Of a stretch of 64,000 nt of DNA, positions 29,234 through 39,219 are shown in pieces. The notes below the pieces were generated by a model, which did no database searches, was not told where the DNA came from, and saw nothing but the letters and a program-made list of their open reading frames with translations. How positions within the stretch are numbered: the first letter of the stretch is position 1; every line of letters starts with the position of its first letter. The translations under genes were made by a program, and so were the position numbers. Source of the DNA: Caballeronia sordidicola (GTDB lineage Bacteria > Pseudomonadota > Gammaproteobacteria > Burkholderiales > Burkholderiaceae); the NCBI RefSeq assembly GCF_000729995.1, contig NZ_JNFG01000014.1, forward strand, positions 1 to 64,000, given 5' to 3'.

Positions 29234-30355
29234 TCACGTCCGATGGCGTGAGGCTATACCGTCACCGCTCGGTTCAACCATTCCAAAATCGATAGAAAGA
29301 TTCTCTTCGTTCAACAAGATCTCCGTCGATACGGAACCTTTGTCATCGGTTAGTAATAGTCCGCCCGAAATATCCTTGCCGATATAATATGTTCCTTGTC
29401 CGAGCGGTTTGGTAAAATTTTCATTAAAGAAGTAGAAGGTTGACCAAAAAGTGGCATGAGCAGTAACGTCGAAGAGTATCGATATTGCCGCATCATCGTC
29501 TCGTATTCGACTACCATTCCCGAATTCAAAGTTGCCTAACTCTATCTCATTAATTTTCGCCGTATATGCAAGTATGCTCATTCCGTGGGCACGGGATTCA
29601 TTGGACAAGTGTCTTCTTAGGAGTTGGGCGGTGGATTTATGAAAATTGTCGCTTTGAATTGTCTGTCGTACACGTTCAAAGCGAGTCTGCGCCTCGACCT
29701 TACGCACTTCTTCGCTTTCGTTGATGATAGCCAGTGCTGTTTTTAGATCCTCAACGATAAATAGATTTTCATTGGCTCTTTCCTCACAAAAGCGCATCCA
29801 ATCCCCATCGGCACTTACGATTATGGTGCCTCCTCTTGATGCGCGAGTCCACGCCTCGATTCCTAGCAGCGCAATCGCATCGGGAAATTCTTTGCGCTTC
29901 GTTGGACCAAATGGCGGCCGACCGTTAAAATAAAGATGTAACACTTCGTCGATGGTCGCATGGTCTGCCGAGATTACGTCAGCGGCCGTAGTCAGTAGAA
30001 AATCGTTGATTTCATGCCAGGCGAGCTCTGAAGGGGTGCGCGCTTCAGAAATAAGGAAATCAAGCTCCCGCGCATTCGGCGCGACTTCAGGAATTTTTGT
30101 CAACTTCTTTAATGTCTTTTTCCAAGAATCCATGCCATCTTGATGTGATTCGGAAATTTTTCTTTTGATTTCATCGACGACAACAGAAGAAAGAATTAGC
30201 TTGAATCGACTTTCTCGAAATTGCGCTAGTTGACCAATTAGTCCACCTTTCAAAGATAGGCCATTTTGCAGGAATGTGCTTGTATCAATGCTAAGATGCC
30301 GAATAAATCCGTCTCGAACGAGTTCTTTTAGGTGCCCAGCCTGATCTTTTTCCAT
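29234..30355 (-). CDS. PIN-domain protein with unassigned C-terminal half
   Basis: 373 aa. The N-terminal 190 residues look like a PIN ribonuclease domain: LSIDTSTF with Asp24, ILSSVVVDEIKRKI with Glu62, FPDAIALLGIEAW with Asp159, and IIVSADGDW with Asp183/Asp185. These are the usual positions of the four metal-binding acids. The closest type I can name is DUF4935, tentatively. Residues about 190-373 match nothing I know and look like a beta-rich domain. Codons are AT-rich, unlike the core genes, and there is no clear Shine-Dalgarno, both consistent with acquisition by transfer. It stands alone without a recognisable antitoxin. Possible roles are RNA cleavage in phage defence or stress; this is inference only. 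Confidence 0.78.
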   Translation of the reverse strand: MEKDQAGHLKELVRDGFIRHLSIDTSTFLQNGLSLKGGLIGQLAQFRESRFKLILSSVVVDEIKRKISESHQDGMDSWKKTLKKLTKIPEVAPNARELDFLISEARTPSELAWHEINDFLLTTAADVISADHATIDEVLHLYFNGRPPFGPTKRKEFPDAIALLGIEAWTRASRGGTIIVSADGDWMRFCEERANENLFIVEDLKTALAIINESEEVRKVEAQTRFERVRQTIQSDNFHKSTAQLLRRHLSNESRAHGMSILAYTAKINEIELGNFEFGNGSRIRDDDAAISILFDVTAHATFWSTFYFFNENFTKPLGQGTYYIGKDISGGLLLTDDKGSVSTEILLNEENLSIDFGMVEPSGDGIASRHRT

Positions 30356-30633
30356 TATTGTGCAATGCCATAATCCAGAACAGAATGATTTTACATCGAG
30401 AGCCTAGATCATAGGCACCTTGATCGGCGCAGTGTTGCCGTAGGCGGTTGTGGCTGTGCAACGTAAGTGCTAAAGAGTGTTTTCCTTTTGGCTCATATAG
30501 AGTGCTGATGTGGTGGTGTATGCCTTCACCTGTAGGCTTCTTCGTATTGCACGCGTCGAAGTCCAAGGGAGCAAACCTGACAGCATCCGCTGTACTGATC
30601 TTTCCTGTCCAGCCATCAGGGAGTTAAGAGACT

Positions 30634-30919
30634 GTGGCAAACAAGTCCGTTGCTGAACTGCGTGCACTACTGGGAAGCACTCGGGCTGAATTGGAAGCAG
30701 CTATTGCGGGAGAATCGACCGTCGTACTAGCTGACATCCACGCGAAAAATTGTGCTCTATGGCTTTACAGAAAAAGACGTGTTTGATCGCCGTCGCATGG
30801 CGAGTCCTGTAGAAGTTAAGTATCAGAACCCCGAGACAGGTGAAACACGGAGTGGTCGTAGATGCGCTCCAGTTTGGATCAAGGACGCCAAGAACCGCGA
30901 CAAATTTCTGATCAAATAA
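30634..30919 (+). pseudogene. H-NS-family nucleoid protein gene, frameshifted
   Basis: Reading from GTG 30634 gives VANKSVAELRALLG, a typical N-terminus of short Burkholderia H-NS-like proteins. The frame then breaks in an A5 tract at 30745-30749. Dropping one A restores KIVLYGFTEKDVFDRRR, then the H-NS C-terminal core VEVKYQNPETGETRSG and a stop at 30919, giving a 94-residue protein of normal family length. The DNA-contacting SGRGRAP motif reads SGRRCAP here, changed by two transitions. Frameshift plus motif damage point to real decay rather than a sequencing slip. The 278 bases before it and the 134 after hold no accepted gene. Confidence 0.82.
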
Positions 30920-31053
30920 GCCGCTACCAGGGAGCATGACAAGGAAGCACACGCATTTTGACTTGCACCCCAAAAATTGGATGCCAAACGAGCCTTTGGG
31001 GGCGTAGTCTAAAACATCCGAGATTTTTTATTTGAAGTATCCTTTTCTGAGTT

Positions 31054-31632
31054 TCATTTCTCAGTGTGCCACTCTTCATAGTGATGGCTGAATCGAGTGC
31101 TCCCCTTTATCTCATCAAGATTGGTTTCGTGGATTTGAAAATCATTATTTGTGCGGATCTCAAATGCATACTTTACTCTGTCAACCCAGCCAGGGATTGA
31201 TACCAATATTACCCGGAAATCCTTAACGTAAAGGCTTCGATACTCGTCATCAAGGTATCTTGGCTCCTTCTGGTTTTCGTCTTGTGTTGGCCACCAATAA
31301 GCATCTTCGATTCTCTTAAGGACGTTTAGCTTGAAGAGGCGAAAGAAACGATTGGGATTTACTGTTGGTTTGAACACGGCGAAACTGTGGATGATCGATG
31401 CAACGGACCCGGGATTGTATAGCACCAGTTTGACGAGGAAGCGCCCATCAAGTTGCTCTGCGTTAATGTATTTGAGGACTATCCTACTGCTCCTGTGCAA
31501 TGCTCGGGAAATGTAATAGCTCGACTGTTGCGTTCTTCTGTTTTTAATGTTGATGTAGAGAAGGTAGAGCGATATAAGTAGGCCCAAGATGGCGATAACT
31601 AGCGAGACTATCTGTTGTGTTTGTTGGTTCAC
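31054..31632 (-). CDS. Hypothetical protein with one N-terminal transmembrane helix
   Basis: 192 aa, family not recognised. Residues 8-28 (IVSLVIAILGLLISLYLLYI) are a transmembrane helix, followed by a basic stop-transfer NIKNRR. The remaining 160 residues are soluble and rich in aromatic and charged residues, with the stretches VKLVLYNPGSVASIIHSF and FRVILVSIPGWVDRVKYAF suggesting a beta-sandwich. The orientation would leave the domain in the cytoplasm. Codon usage is AT-rich like the PIN gene, and it sits in the same accessory patch but with a pseudogene between them. The coding nature rests on length and protein-like composition. Confidence 0.65.
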   Translation of the reverse strand: MNQQTQQIVSLVIAILGLLISLYLLYINIKNRRTQQSSYYISRALHRSSRIVLKYINAEQLDGRFLVKLVLYNPGSVASIIHSFAVFKPTVNPNRFFRLFKLNVLKRIEDAYWWPTQDENQKEPRYLDDEYRSLYVKDFRVILVSIPGWVDRVKYAFEIRTNNDFQIHETNLDEIKGSTRFSHHYEEWHTEK

Positions 31633-32481
31633 GGAGCCTCAATATATTGAATGGTTCAATTTTTTACCTAAGTCGACGAAATATAAGGATAGCAATATTT
31701 GCAGGTGGCAAATATGTGGTGAAAAAGTTTTGTTGGATAATTTTAACTGATTGAAATTTATTATGGTGAAGGTAATTCCACAAAAATTCCTCAAAGGAAT
31801 TTTTTGTTGTCAGTATCGGAAAAACTGATGCAAATTGTGCATTTTTTTAGCTTACTTAGTGGCTTTGCTATCAAAAAAAGGGCAGGAATTTTTCTTTGTG
31901 GCCAACTACGACGGCATTGCTCCGAAAAGTGACCGACATATGCAGACGCTGTCTGTATTCAATAGGTTTCTCGACCACTATAGCAAGTGCAGAATTTCCC
32001 TCTTAGGTGGCGCAGCGCTGTTTGTGGAGCGTTGGCCAATATACTTGGACTTGCTTAGTGCGCCGGATATGGCCGCAGGCGCTGTTGAGCATTACATGTC
32101 ACGCCGCAAAACTTCGGGGAGCTAGTTCACAGTTACTGAGCATTCGGATACGGTGCTGCATTGGTTTGCTGTTCAAGGAACCGGGCTCAAGCGCCATACA
32201 ATTATCATTCGCAAGAGGGAAAAGCGATAGTTAGCGGCACACTGCAATTTTTGTTAAAGGAGCCGCTAGCGGTCCAAAATTCCGTTCCGATTTTCAGCCA
32301 CCGAATCATATGAGTGACGTTTCAGGTAGACTAGGCCGGGCTCGCGCTGCCTGTGTTTCGGCATATTTACGTTCTTCAGCAAGGGTCAGCTTGATATGGG
32401 CGATGGTGAAAAGGGTTTTTCATAACGTTTCGCCCGCGGCCTATCAAGCAATCTAATTAAATCATTCACTCGACTGGCCAC
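31633..32481. other. Gene-poor, AT-rich, decayed sequence
   Basis: 849 bases. The left 200 include the promoter region of the one-TM protein (TTGAA-TGG-TTCAA dyad near 31645) and a hairpin at 31782-31804. Between 31835 and 32230 one frame stays open except for a TAG at 32123-32125 and could be a dead gene, not recognised. On the minus strand a 35-codon fragment ending near 32310 has protein-like composition. No transposase was identified. Confidence 0.5.
31782..31804. terminator. Possible terminator hairpin in the accessory patch
   Basis: AAAAATTCC (31782-31790), loop TCAAA, GGAATTTTT (31796-31804). T-rich on both strands but the stem is AT-rich and weak; no clear upstream gene on either strand. 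Confidence 0.4.
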
Positions 32482-33825
32482 CTAAGTCGCCGACGACTGC
32501 CGTTGCTCGCGGCGGCCCCCCACCAAAGCCAGATAAGCCAGCGCGCCCACAACAAGCGCTGGCAGCGTGGCGCCGAGATTCGGCAGCCACTGATTGATCG
32601 CGTGATACGCCGCGATCCCCAACGCCCACGCAATAAACCCGCTCACGTGCCAGCCGCCCGAGAATCCATACGGACCGCGCGGATCGCTGAGTGCGGCGAT
32701 TTCAACGCGACGTTTTCTCACGATAAAGTGATCCACCAGCACCACGCCAAATAGCGGCGCGAACACCGAGCCGATCAGCAACAGAAAGTTCTGATACTTG
32801 CCCATCTGCACGAGCAGCGCGATCAGCGTGCATAACGCGCCGAACGCGGCCGACAGCAATGGCACGCTCGCCTTTGCCCAGAACGTGCCTGTGGAAACGG
32901 CGGCTGAATGCATATCGGCGAAGGCGTTGTCGATTTCATCGATGAGAATCAGCAGCAGCGCAATCCCGCCCGCCGCCTGGGCCAGTGCAACGGTCAGCAG
33001 CGCATCGCCGCCGCCGGCCGCCAAGCCATAGAACGCGCCCAGAGCATAAAACCAGATGTTCGCGATTCCATAGCCGAACAGCGTGCCGCGGAACGTGCCG
33101 CCCGCGCTGCTCCCGAAACGCGTGTAATCCGCGATTAGCGGCAGCCACGAAAGCGGCATCGCGACCACTAGGTCGATACCCGCGCCGAACGGCATATCGC
33201 CCGTGCCGGGACGGGCCATCAGCGCGCCAAAGTCTTGTTTCGACAGCAGATTCCACGTCAGCCAACCGGCGCCGCCGAGCAGCAGCCAGATCCCCCACGT
33301 GCGCAAAAAGCGCCGGACGAAGGACAACGGTCCGGTGATGGCGAGCGCTGTCGCCAGCACGCCGAAGATCAAGGTCCAGATCAGCGGCATGGAGAGGCCG
33401 AATGATTGTTTGGCGAGGGCATCGGCGGAATCGCGCATCACGATGATTTCGAACGAGCCCCAGCCGACCAGTTGCACCGCGTTGATCACCGCGGGCACGG
33501 ACGCGCCGCGAGTCCCAAGCGTTGGGCGCAGCGACGACATGGCGGCCAGGCCCGTGTCCGTGCCGACTACGCCTGCGAGCGCCAGCAAGACCACGCCGAT
33601 CACCGTGCCGATCACGATGGCCGCGAGCGCATGCGGCAATGACATGCCCGGCACGAGCAGCGCCCCGGCCTGCGCTACCAGCAAGCCGATGCCGAGTGAA
33701 AACCACAGGGCGAAGGCGTCCGATGTGCCGAACGCGCGGCGCGCGGCGGGGACCGGCAGAAGCGGCGCATAAGTCGATGCGCCGGTTTCACCTGTCGTGT
33801 TCTCCGAAGTGTTCCCTTGTCCCAT
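32482..33825 (-). CDS. NCS1-family cytosine/hydroxymethylpyrimidine permease
   Basis: 447 aa with about 12 transmembrane helices, an inner membrane symporter of the NCS1 family (CodB/CytX). Family features are the early helix with FALWFSLGIGLLVAQAGALL, the QLVGWGSFEI segment in helix 3, and SWLPLIADYTRFG in helix 6, which resembles the substrate-site motif of CodB-like proteins. Substrate could be cytosine, another nucleobase or hydroxymethylpyrimidine. No thiamine or pyrimidine salvage gene adjoins and I see no TPP riboswitch upstream. GC-rich codon use returns to core-like values here, so it marks the right edge of the AT-rich patch. Divergent from rarA. Confidence 0.9.
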   Translation of the reverse strand: MGQGNTSENTTGETGASTYAPLLPVPAARRAFGTSDAFALWFSLGIGLLVAQAGALLVPGMSLPHALAAIVIGTVIGVVLLALAGVVGTDTGLAAMSSLRPTLGTRGASVPAVINAVQLVGWGSFEIIVMRDSADALAKQSFGLSMPLIWTLIFGVLATALAITGPLSFVRRFLRTWGIWLLLGGAGWLTWNLLSKQDFGALMARPGTGDMPFGAGIDLVVAMPLSWLPLIADYTRFGSSAGGTFRGTLFGYGIANIWFYALGAFYGLAAGGGDALLTVALAQAAGGIALLLILIDEIDNAFADMHSAAVSTGTFWAKASVPLLSAAFGALCTLIALLVQMGKYQNFLLLIGSVFAPLFGVVLVDHFIVRKRRVEIAALSDPRGPYGFSGGWHVSGFIAWALGIAAYHAINQWLPNLGATLPALVVGALAYLALVGGRREQRQSSAT

Positions 33826-34055
33826 TCGCGTTTCGTCCTTATGTGTAGGGCTTGGCCCGGTTCATGCGCGTTTCTTCGGTTCGTCCGCGGCTGTCATAAT
33901 CACCCGTTGCGGCGCGATTCGCGTTTTTTCGAGCCGAAACATCCATTTTGAAGCAGTGGCGGCGTCTGTCTCGAAAAGCGCACGATTATCGCTGCCTTTG
34001 CTCGAATTGCACCACCAGACTTATCCAGACATATTCGGAAACCCTCCAGAGCGCC

Positions 34056-35369
34056 ATGTTCGAAGAAAACCGTGCCAATGTTCCGCTTGCCGAGCGTCTG
34101 CGTCCTCGCACTATCGACGAGGTCATCGGCCAGAAACACCTGCTCGGCGCCAGCAAGCCGCTGCGTGTCGCGTTCGAGTCCGGAGAGGCGCATTCCATGA
34201 TTCTCTGGGGACCGCCGGGCGTGGGCAAGACCACGCTCGCGCGGTTGATGGCGGCGGCGTTCCACGCTGAATTCATCTCGCTGTCGGCGGTATTGTCGGG
34301 CGTGAAGGACATTCGCGAGGCGGTCGAACTGGCGCAGATTCATCGGGCGAACGGGCATCAGACGCTGGTGTTTGTCGACGAAGTGCATCGCTTCAACAAG
34401 AGCCAGCAAGACGCGTTCTTGCCGCACGTGGAGTCGGGCCTGTTCGTGTTCGTGGGCGCGACGACCGAGAATCCATCGTTCGAGGTGAATAGTGCGTTGC
34501 TGTCGCGGGCGGCCGTATACGTGCTGAAAAGCCTCGAGGCGAGCGAGCTCACAGAGTTGCTGGACCGGGCGCAAGGTGAACTGGGCGGCCTCACGTTTAC
34601 CGATGAAGCCCGCGACGCGCTGATCGGTTCCGCCGACGGCGACGGCCGCAAGCTGCTCAACAATCTAGAGATCGTCGCGCGGGCGGCGGCGCAGCAGAAA
34701 TCGACGCATATCGATGGCGCGTTGCTCGGCAGCGCGCTCGCCGAGAATCTGCGTCGTTTCGATAAGGGTGGCGACGCGTTCTACGACCAGATCAGCGCAC
34801 TGCATAAATCGGTGCGTGGCAGTAATCCGGACGCGACGCTTTACTGGTTTTGTCGAATGCTGGATGGCGGCGCTGATCCGCGTTATCTGGCGCGGCGCAT
34901 CGTGCGCATGGCATGGGAAGACATTGGTCTTGCCGATCCGCGCGCGGGGCGGATTGCGCTCGACGCCGCCGAGACCTACGAGCGGCTGGGCACACCGGAG
35001 GGTGAGCTGGCGCTGGCGCAGGCGCTGATTTATCTGGCGGTCGCGCCGAAATCGAACGCGGGATACAAGGCCTATAACGCGGCGCGGCAGTTTGTCGGCA
35101 AGGATCAGTCGCGCGGGGTGCCGGTGCATTTGCGCAACGCACCGACGAAGCTGATGAAGGAGTTGGGTTACGGGCATGAATACCGGTATGCCCACGATGA
35201 ACCCGACGCGTTCGCGGCGGGGGAAACGTATCTGCCGGACGGCATGCGTGATCCGCACTGGTACGAGCCGGTGCCACGCGGCCTGGAGGGCAAGATTGGC
35301 GACAAGATGGCGCGGCTCGCCGAGATGGACGCGCAATGGCGGCGCGAGAACAAAGGCGAGAAGAAGTGA
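34056..35369 (+). CDS. rarA: Replication-associated recombination protein RarA (MgsA)
   Basis: 437 aa AAA+ ATPase related to clamp-loader subunits, acting at stalled replication forks. Walker A GPPGVGKTT is at about residue 53 and Walker B VFVDEVHRFNKSQQD near 110. The sensor and C-terminal MgsA tetramerisation region is recognisable by HKSVRGSNPDATLYW and WEDIGLADPRA. The frame is open back to 33948, but ATG 34056 yields MFEENRANVPLAERLRP, the conserved start. serS follows 182 nt downstream in the usual lolA-rarA-serS order. Confidence 0.95.
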   Translation: MFEENRANVPLAERLRPRTIDEVIGQKHLLGASKPLRVAFESGEAHSMILWGPPGVGKTTLARLMAAAFHAEFISLSAVLSGVKDIREAVELAQIHRANGHQTLVFVDEVHRFNKSQQDAFLPHVESGLFVFVGATTENPSFEVNSALLSRAAVYVLKSLEASELTELLDRAQGELGGLTFTDEARDALIGSADGDGRKLLNNLEIVARAAAQQKSTHIDGALLGSALAENLRRFDKGGDAFYDQISALHKSVRGSNPDATLYWFCRMLDGGADPRYLARRIVRMAWEDIGLADPRAGRIALDAAETYERLGTPEGELALAQALIYLAVAPKSNAGYKAYNAARQFVGKDQSRGVPVHLRNAPTKLMKELGYGHEYRYAHDEPDAFAAGETYLPDGMRDPHWYEPVPRGLEGKIGDKMARLAEMDAQWRRENKGEKK

Positions 35370-35509
35370 TCGCAGCCGCGTGCAGCGGCATTGTTTATAA
35401 AAAGCGTTGCGACCAATTCAAGACAGGTTTATCTGGAACGGAAAACGCCCCGAACTTCAGGCCGAATGGCTAACGCGACCACAGCACGCCAATAACCCTT
35501 CGGTGCTGA

Positions 35510-36850
<1,341 letters not shown>

Positions 36851-36992
36851 GCTGCTGTGTTGTAACCGGCTCACGAAAAGGGGTTGGAAATCGATTCCGA
36901 GTCGTCTATAATCTTTCTCTTCGCTGAGCATCGACCCGCTCCGCGAAGACCGCAAAAAGCTGGTAACAAGCAGCAAAGCGGTTGCAGTAAAT

Positions 36993-37082
36993 GGAAAGGT
37001 GGCAGAGTGGTCGAATGCGCTGGACTCGAAATCCAGTGTACGTTTAGGCGTACCGTGAGTTCGAATCTCACCCTTTCCGCCA
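36993..37082 (+). tRNA. tRNA-Ser (anticodon CGA)
   Basis: 90 nt including an encoded CCA. Acceptor GGAAAGG pairs with CCTTTCC, the anticodon stem is CTGGA/TCCAG around loop CTCGAAA (anticodon CGA, reads UCG), there is a long variable arm (TGTACGTTTAGGCGTACC) and the T-loop TTCGAAT. Class II tRNA architecture fits serine. Confidence 0.97.
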
Positions 37083-37090
37083 AATTCAAA

Positions 37091-37124
37091 AACCCCCGCT
37101 GATCGAAAGATCAGCGGGGGTTTT
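37091..37124 (+). terminator. tRNA-Ser terminator
   Basis: A 14-bp perfect stem (37091-37104 with 37109-37122) closed by a GAAA tetraloop and followed by T, 8 nt after the tRNA 3' end. Confidence 0.92.
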
Positions 37125-37187
37125 GCTATTGTGCGCCGCTAGAACGTCCCTTGAGCCGCACGTCAACGCGCCCCCCGCGTTCCCTCA

Positions 37188-37556
37188 TCAGCACTTCGGC
37201 AGCAAGCGTTCAATATCGAAGGTCGACTTGCCATCGGTATTTCTGCCTGCTGAGCTTCGCGCCAGATTGTTCGATGTCCTGCAGGCCCAATTGTCCGGCT
37301 TCTCAATGCTGGGCGTCTGTCGGCTCGACCAGTCATCTTCACCGGATGCGGGCTTTGGATCGGACGCCGGCTGTGACGTCCCGGCAATGGAGGGCGACCG
37401 ATACACATGGACCGGTGCCACAGACAGCGGGACTGGCTTGTCGACGGGCGGATCGACCGGGTCAGTAGCCTGCGCCTCTGCCATGAAGCAAAGCGGTCCA
37501 GCGGCCACTGCCGCCGTCAGCAAGCTTCTGCAGACGTTAAAAGCGAGGTGGTTCAT
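37188..37556 (-). CDS. Hypothetical small secreted protein
   Basis: 122 aa, not recognised. From ATG 37556 it begins MNHLAFNVCRSLLTAAVAAGPLCFMAEAQA, a plausible Sec signal peptide cleaved after AEAQA (about residue 30). The mature part is Pro/Ser/Asp-rich and looks unstructured, with Cys in the last third. CGGAAG lies 9-14 nt before the ATG. The longer frame to 37610 adds a non-signal N-terminus. Moderately convincing as a gene. Confidence 0.5.
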   Translation of the reverse strand: MNHLAFNVCRSLLTAAVAAGPLCFMAEAQATDPVDPPVDKPVPLSVAPVHVYRSPSIAGTSQPASDPKPASGEDDWSSRQTPSIEKPDNWACRTSNNLARSSAGRNTDGKSTFDIERLLPKC

Positions 37557-38017
37557 GCGTGTACTTCCGTTGTGAGAACCCTGTGGCGGCAGAGGCCGCG
37601 ACGGGCGCATCCGGATCCGGGCAAAGTTGAAGCGTTTCGTGAGGTGAAACTGCGATTTCGCTTATTCATCCCTGTACCGCTCACCGTTCATATTAATATC
37701 CGATTCAAATCGTCCATTCGTTTCATTCGATTAAATTAAATGATCCGGCGTTCCGCTAGTCATCGTTGTAAATAAAGAACAGAACCATCGCAATCTCCTT
37801 TGCCCTTCGGCGCTTGCGAATCAAAAGTCTATAAATAGTAACCGCAAAAAGATAATTAAGAGCACTCCGATTGGTCACGCACCTCCTTGCAATTTAATCT
37901 TTCGCTTCGTTGCGAGATTCAGCTCAATAGAAATTCCGTGAATCTTATTAACGGATGAATGTGCACGAACGTGGCAATTAGCGTTGCTTTTCAATTTAAT
38001 GTTATGTATCAACTTCC
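37557..38017. other. AT-rich non-coding region
   Basis: 461 bases, clearly lower in GC than its surroundings, with repeated ATTAAATTAA-like and TTCATTCG-like stretches. It would hold promoters for the two flanking divergent genes. No open frame, hairpin with T-run or recognised repeat; H-NS-type silencing of the downstream barrel gene is possible but unproven. Confidence 0.5.
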
Positions 38018-38512
38018 ATGTCCAATTTAAAGAAGTTTTTTGCCGCACTGGTCATCGCCCTGACCGGTATTTCGTGCGCTCAAGCGAGCGAGTTCGCCGG
38101 CCCCTACGCCGGTATCAAAGTCGGGGAGAACTGGTCTGGCGCGTCTGGCGTTGTGAACAAGTCTTCCCATGCAACGTTTTTCCCCGGCCTCACCGCAGGC
38201 TATGGGTTCGATGTAAAGCAGTTCGTGATCGGCGCAGAAGTATTCGCGGATTTCCACCACGGTTCGACGACCTACAAAGATGGCGGCATTGATCTCAAGT
38301 TCGGAATGCCATTCAACACAATCATGCCTTACGCACGTTTAGGCATGACTGGAACCTGGCCCAATGCACGCCTTCACGGTGGCGTGGGCGTTGAATACAA
38401 GTTCGCGAAGCAATTCAGCGTCGCGGCTGAATGGACAGCTGATTCAAGCAGCCATGATGGCACCAAGCGCCGTAATGACAGCATGACAGTCGGAGTTCAC
38501 TATTACTTCTGA
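38018..38512 (+). CDS. Outer membrane beta-barrel protein (OmpA/OprF barrel-like, PF13505 type)
   Basis: 164 aa. Signal peptide LKKFFAALVIALTGISCAQA with cleavage near residue 23. The mature protein is a small eight-stranded barrel: alternating strands such as GPYAGIKVGENW, FFPGLTAGYGFDV, FVIGAEVFADF and YARLGMTGTW. It ends in VGVHYYF with the terminal aromatic needed for BAM insertion. Function is unknown; relatives are adhesins, porins of narrow bore or virulence-related barrels. Followed 33 nt downstream by a strong terminator. Confidence 0.82.
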   Translation: MSNLKKFFAALVIALTGISCAQASEFAGPYAGIKVGENWSGASGVVNKSSHATFFPGLTAGYGFDVKQFVIGAEVFADFHHGSTTYKDGGIDLKFGMPFNTIMPYARLGMTGTWPNARLHGGVGVEYKFAKQFSVAAEWTADSSSHDGTKRRNDSMTVGVHYYF

Positions 38513-38544
38513 TTGGTTTAATAATTCATTAAATCAAAATTAAA

Positions 38545-38581
38545 AAAATCCCCGGAAGAATAATCATTCTCCGGGGATTTT
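38545..38581. terminator. Bidirectional intrinsic terminator
   Basis: AAAATCCCCGGA (38545-38556) pairs with TCCGGGGATTTT (38570-38581). The inner AGAAT/ATTCT continues the stem with one bulge. It lies between the converging barrel and lipoprotein genes. Confidence 0.85.
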
Positions 38582-38603
38582 ATTTGGCTGATGCCAATTG
38601 AAC

Positions 38604-38966
38604 TTAAGTTGTGCAGCGCGCTATATCGAAGCGCATTTCAGGCTCGGGCAATCCGCCATACTCTTCTGAAGACTTTTGCACCTTTACGGTCGACCCATAT
38701 TGCGACGGTGAGAGCGTGACCAGCCATGCGTTCGGCCCGACCAGCAGTTCCGAGGCACTACCCAGCTTCGACGTGGACACCGAAGGCAATTTGTCCTCAA
38801 GGCAATTCAGTACGTCACCTGGCTGGCGGTGCGACGACACGTAGATTACCGGACTCGAAGCGCGAAGTTCAGGGACGCTCGCAGAACTGCACGCAGTGAG
38901 CGCAATGGCCGCCACAGTCAAGGACACAAACAAGGGTGTGAACGGGACAACTCGGCGTGAGGGCAT
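38604..38966 (-). CDS. Hypothetical lipoprotein
   Basis: 120 aa from ATG 38966. The signal sequence MPSRRVVPFTPLFVSLTVAAIALTAC is given in part here as LTVAAIALTAC, with lipobox ALTAC (about residue 26). The mature domain has paired cysteines (LNCLEDKL and the penultimate IARCTT) and a beta-rich composition. The family is not recognised. The frame is open to 39062, but residues before Met33 do not look like a signal. No strong Shine-Dalgarno. Confidence 0.6.
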   Translation of the reverse strand: MPSRRVVPFTPLFVSLTVAAIALTACSSASVPELRASSPVIYVSSHRQPGDVLNCLEDKLPSVSTSKLGSASELLVGPNAWLVTLSPSQYGSTVKVQKSSEEYGGLPEPEMRFDIARCTT

Positions 38967-39219
38967 AAGCAATGGGCGTCGGTGAAAACAGGGCAGCAAG
39001 CAAGGCAACATCAGAACAGAAACAGGCCGCCAATCAGGGGCCAAAACAACCCGTGCGAGCAAACTGAATCAAGCCTAAGGCATGACGTCGCGCCACCGCA
39101 AGGCAATCCTGCGCACCATCAAAAAAAGAGCGAAAAAGCGTGCGATGCTATCATCGCCGGCATCCTGAAATAATGCGTCCGCGATACATCGATATCGCAC
39201 GCCGACACACCAACGCTCC

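Noticed and set aside
30936..31009. 24-codon frame after the H-NS remnant with a GGAGC before its ATG, and a CACCCCAAAAATTGG string resembling the ends of some IS3-type elements
   Set aside because: Too short and the match too weak to call an insertion sequence end; no transposase or partner end found.
33826..34055. TPP riboswitch before the NCS1 permease gene
   Set aside because: A TGAACC-like string occurs near 33865 on the minus strand, but the CTGAGA and GTAATACC elements are missing.
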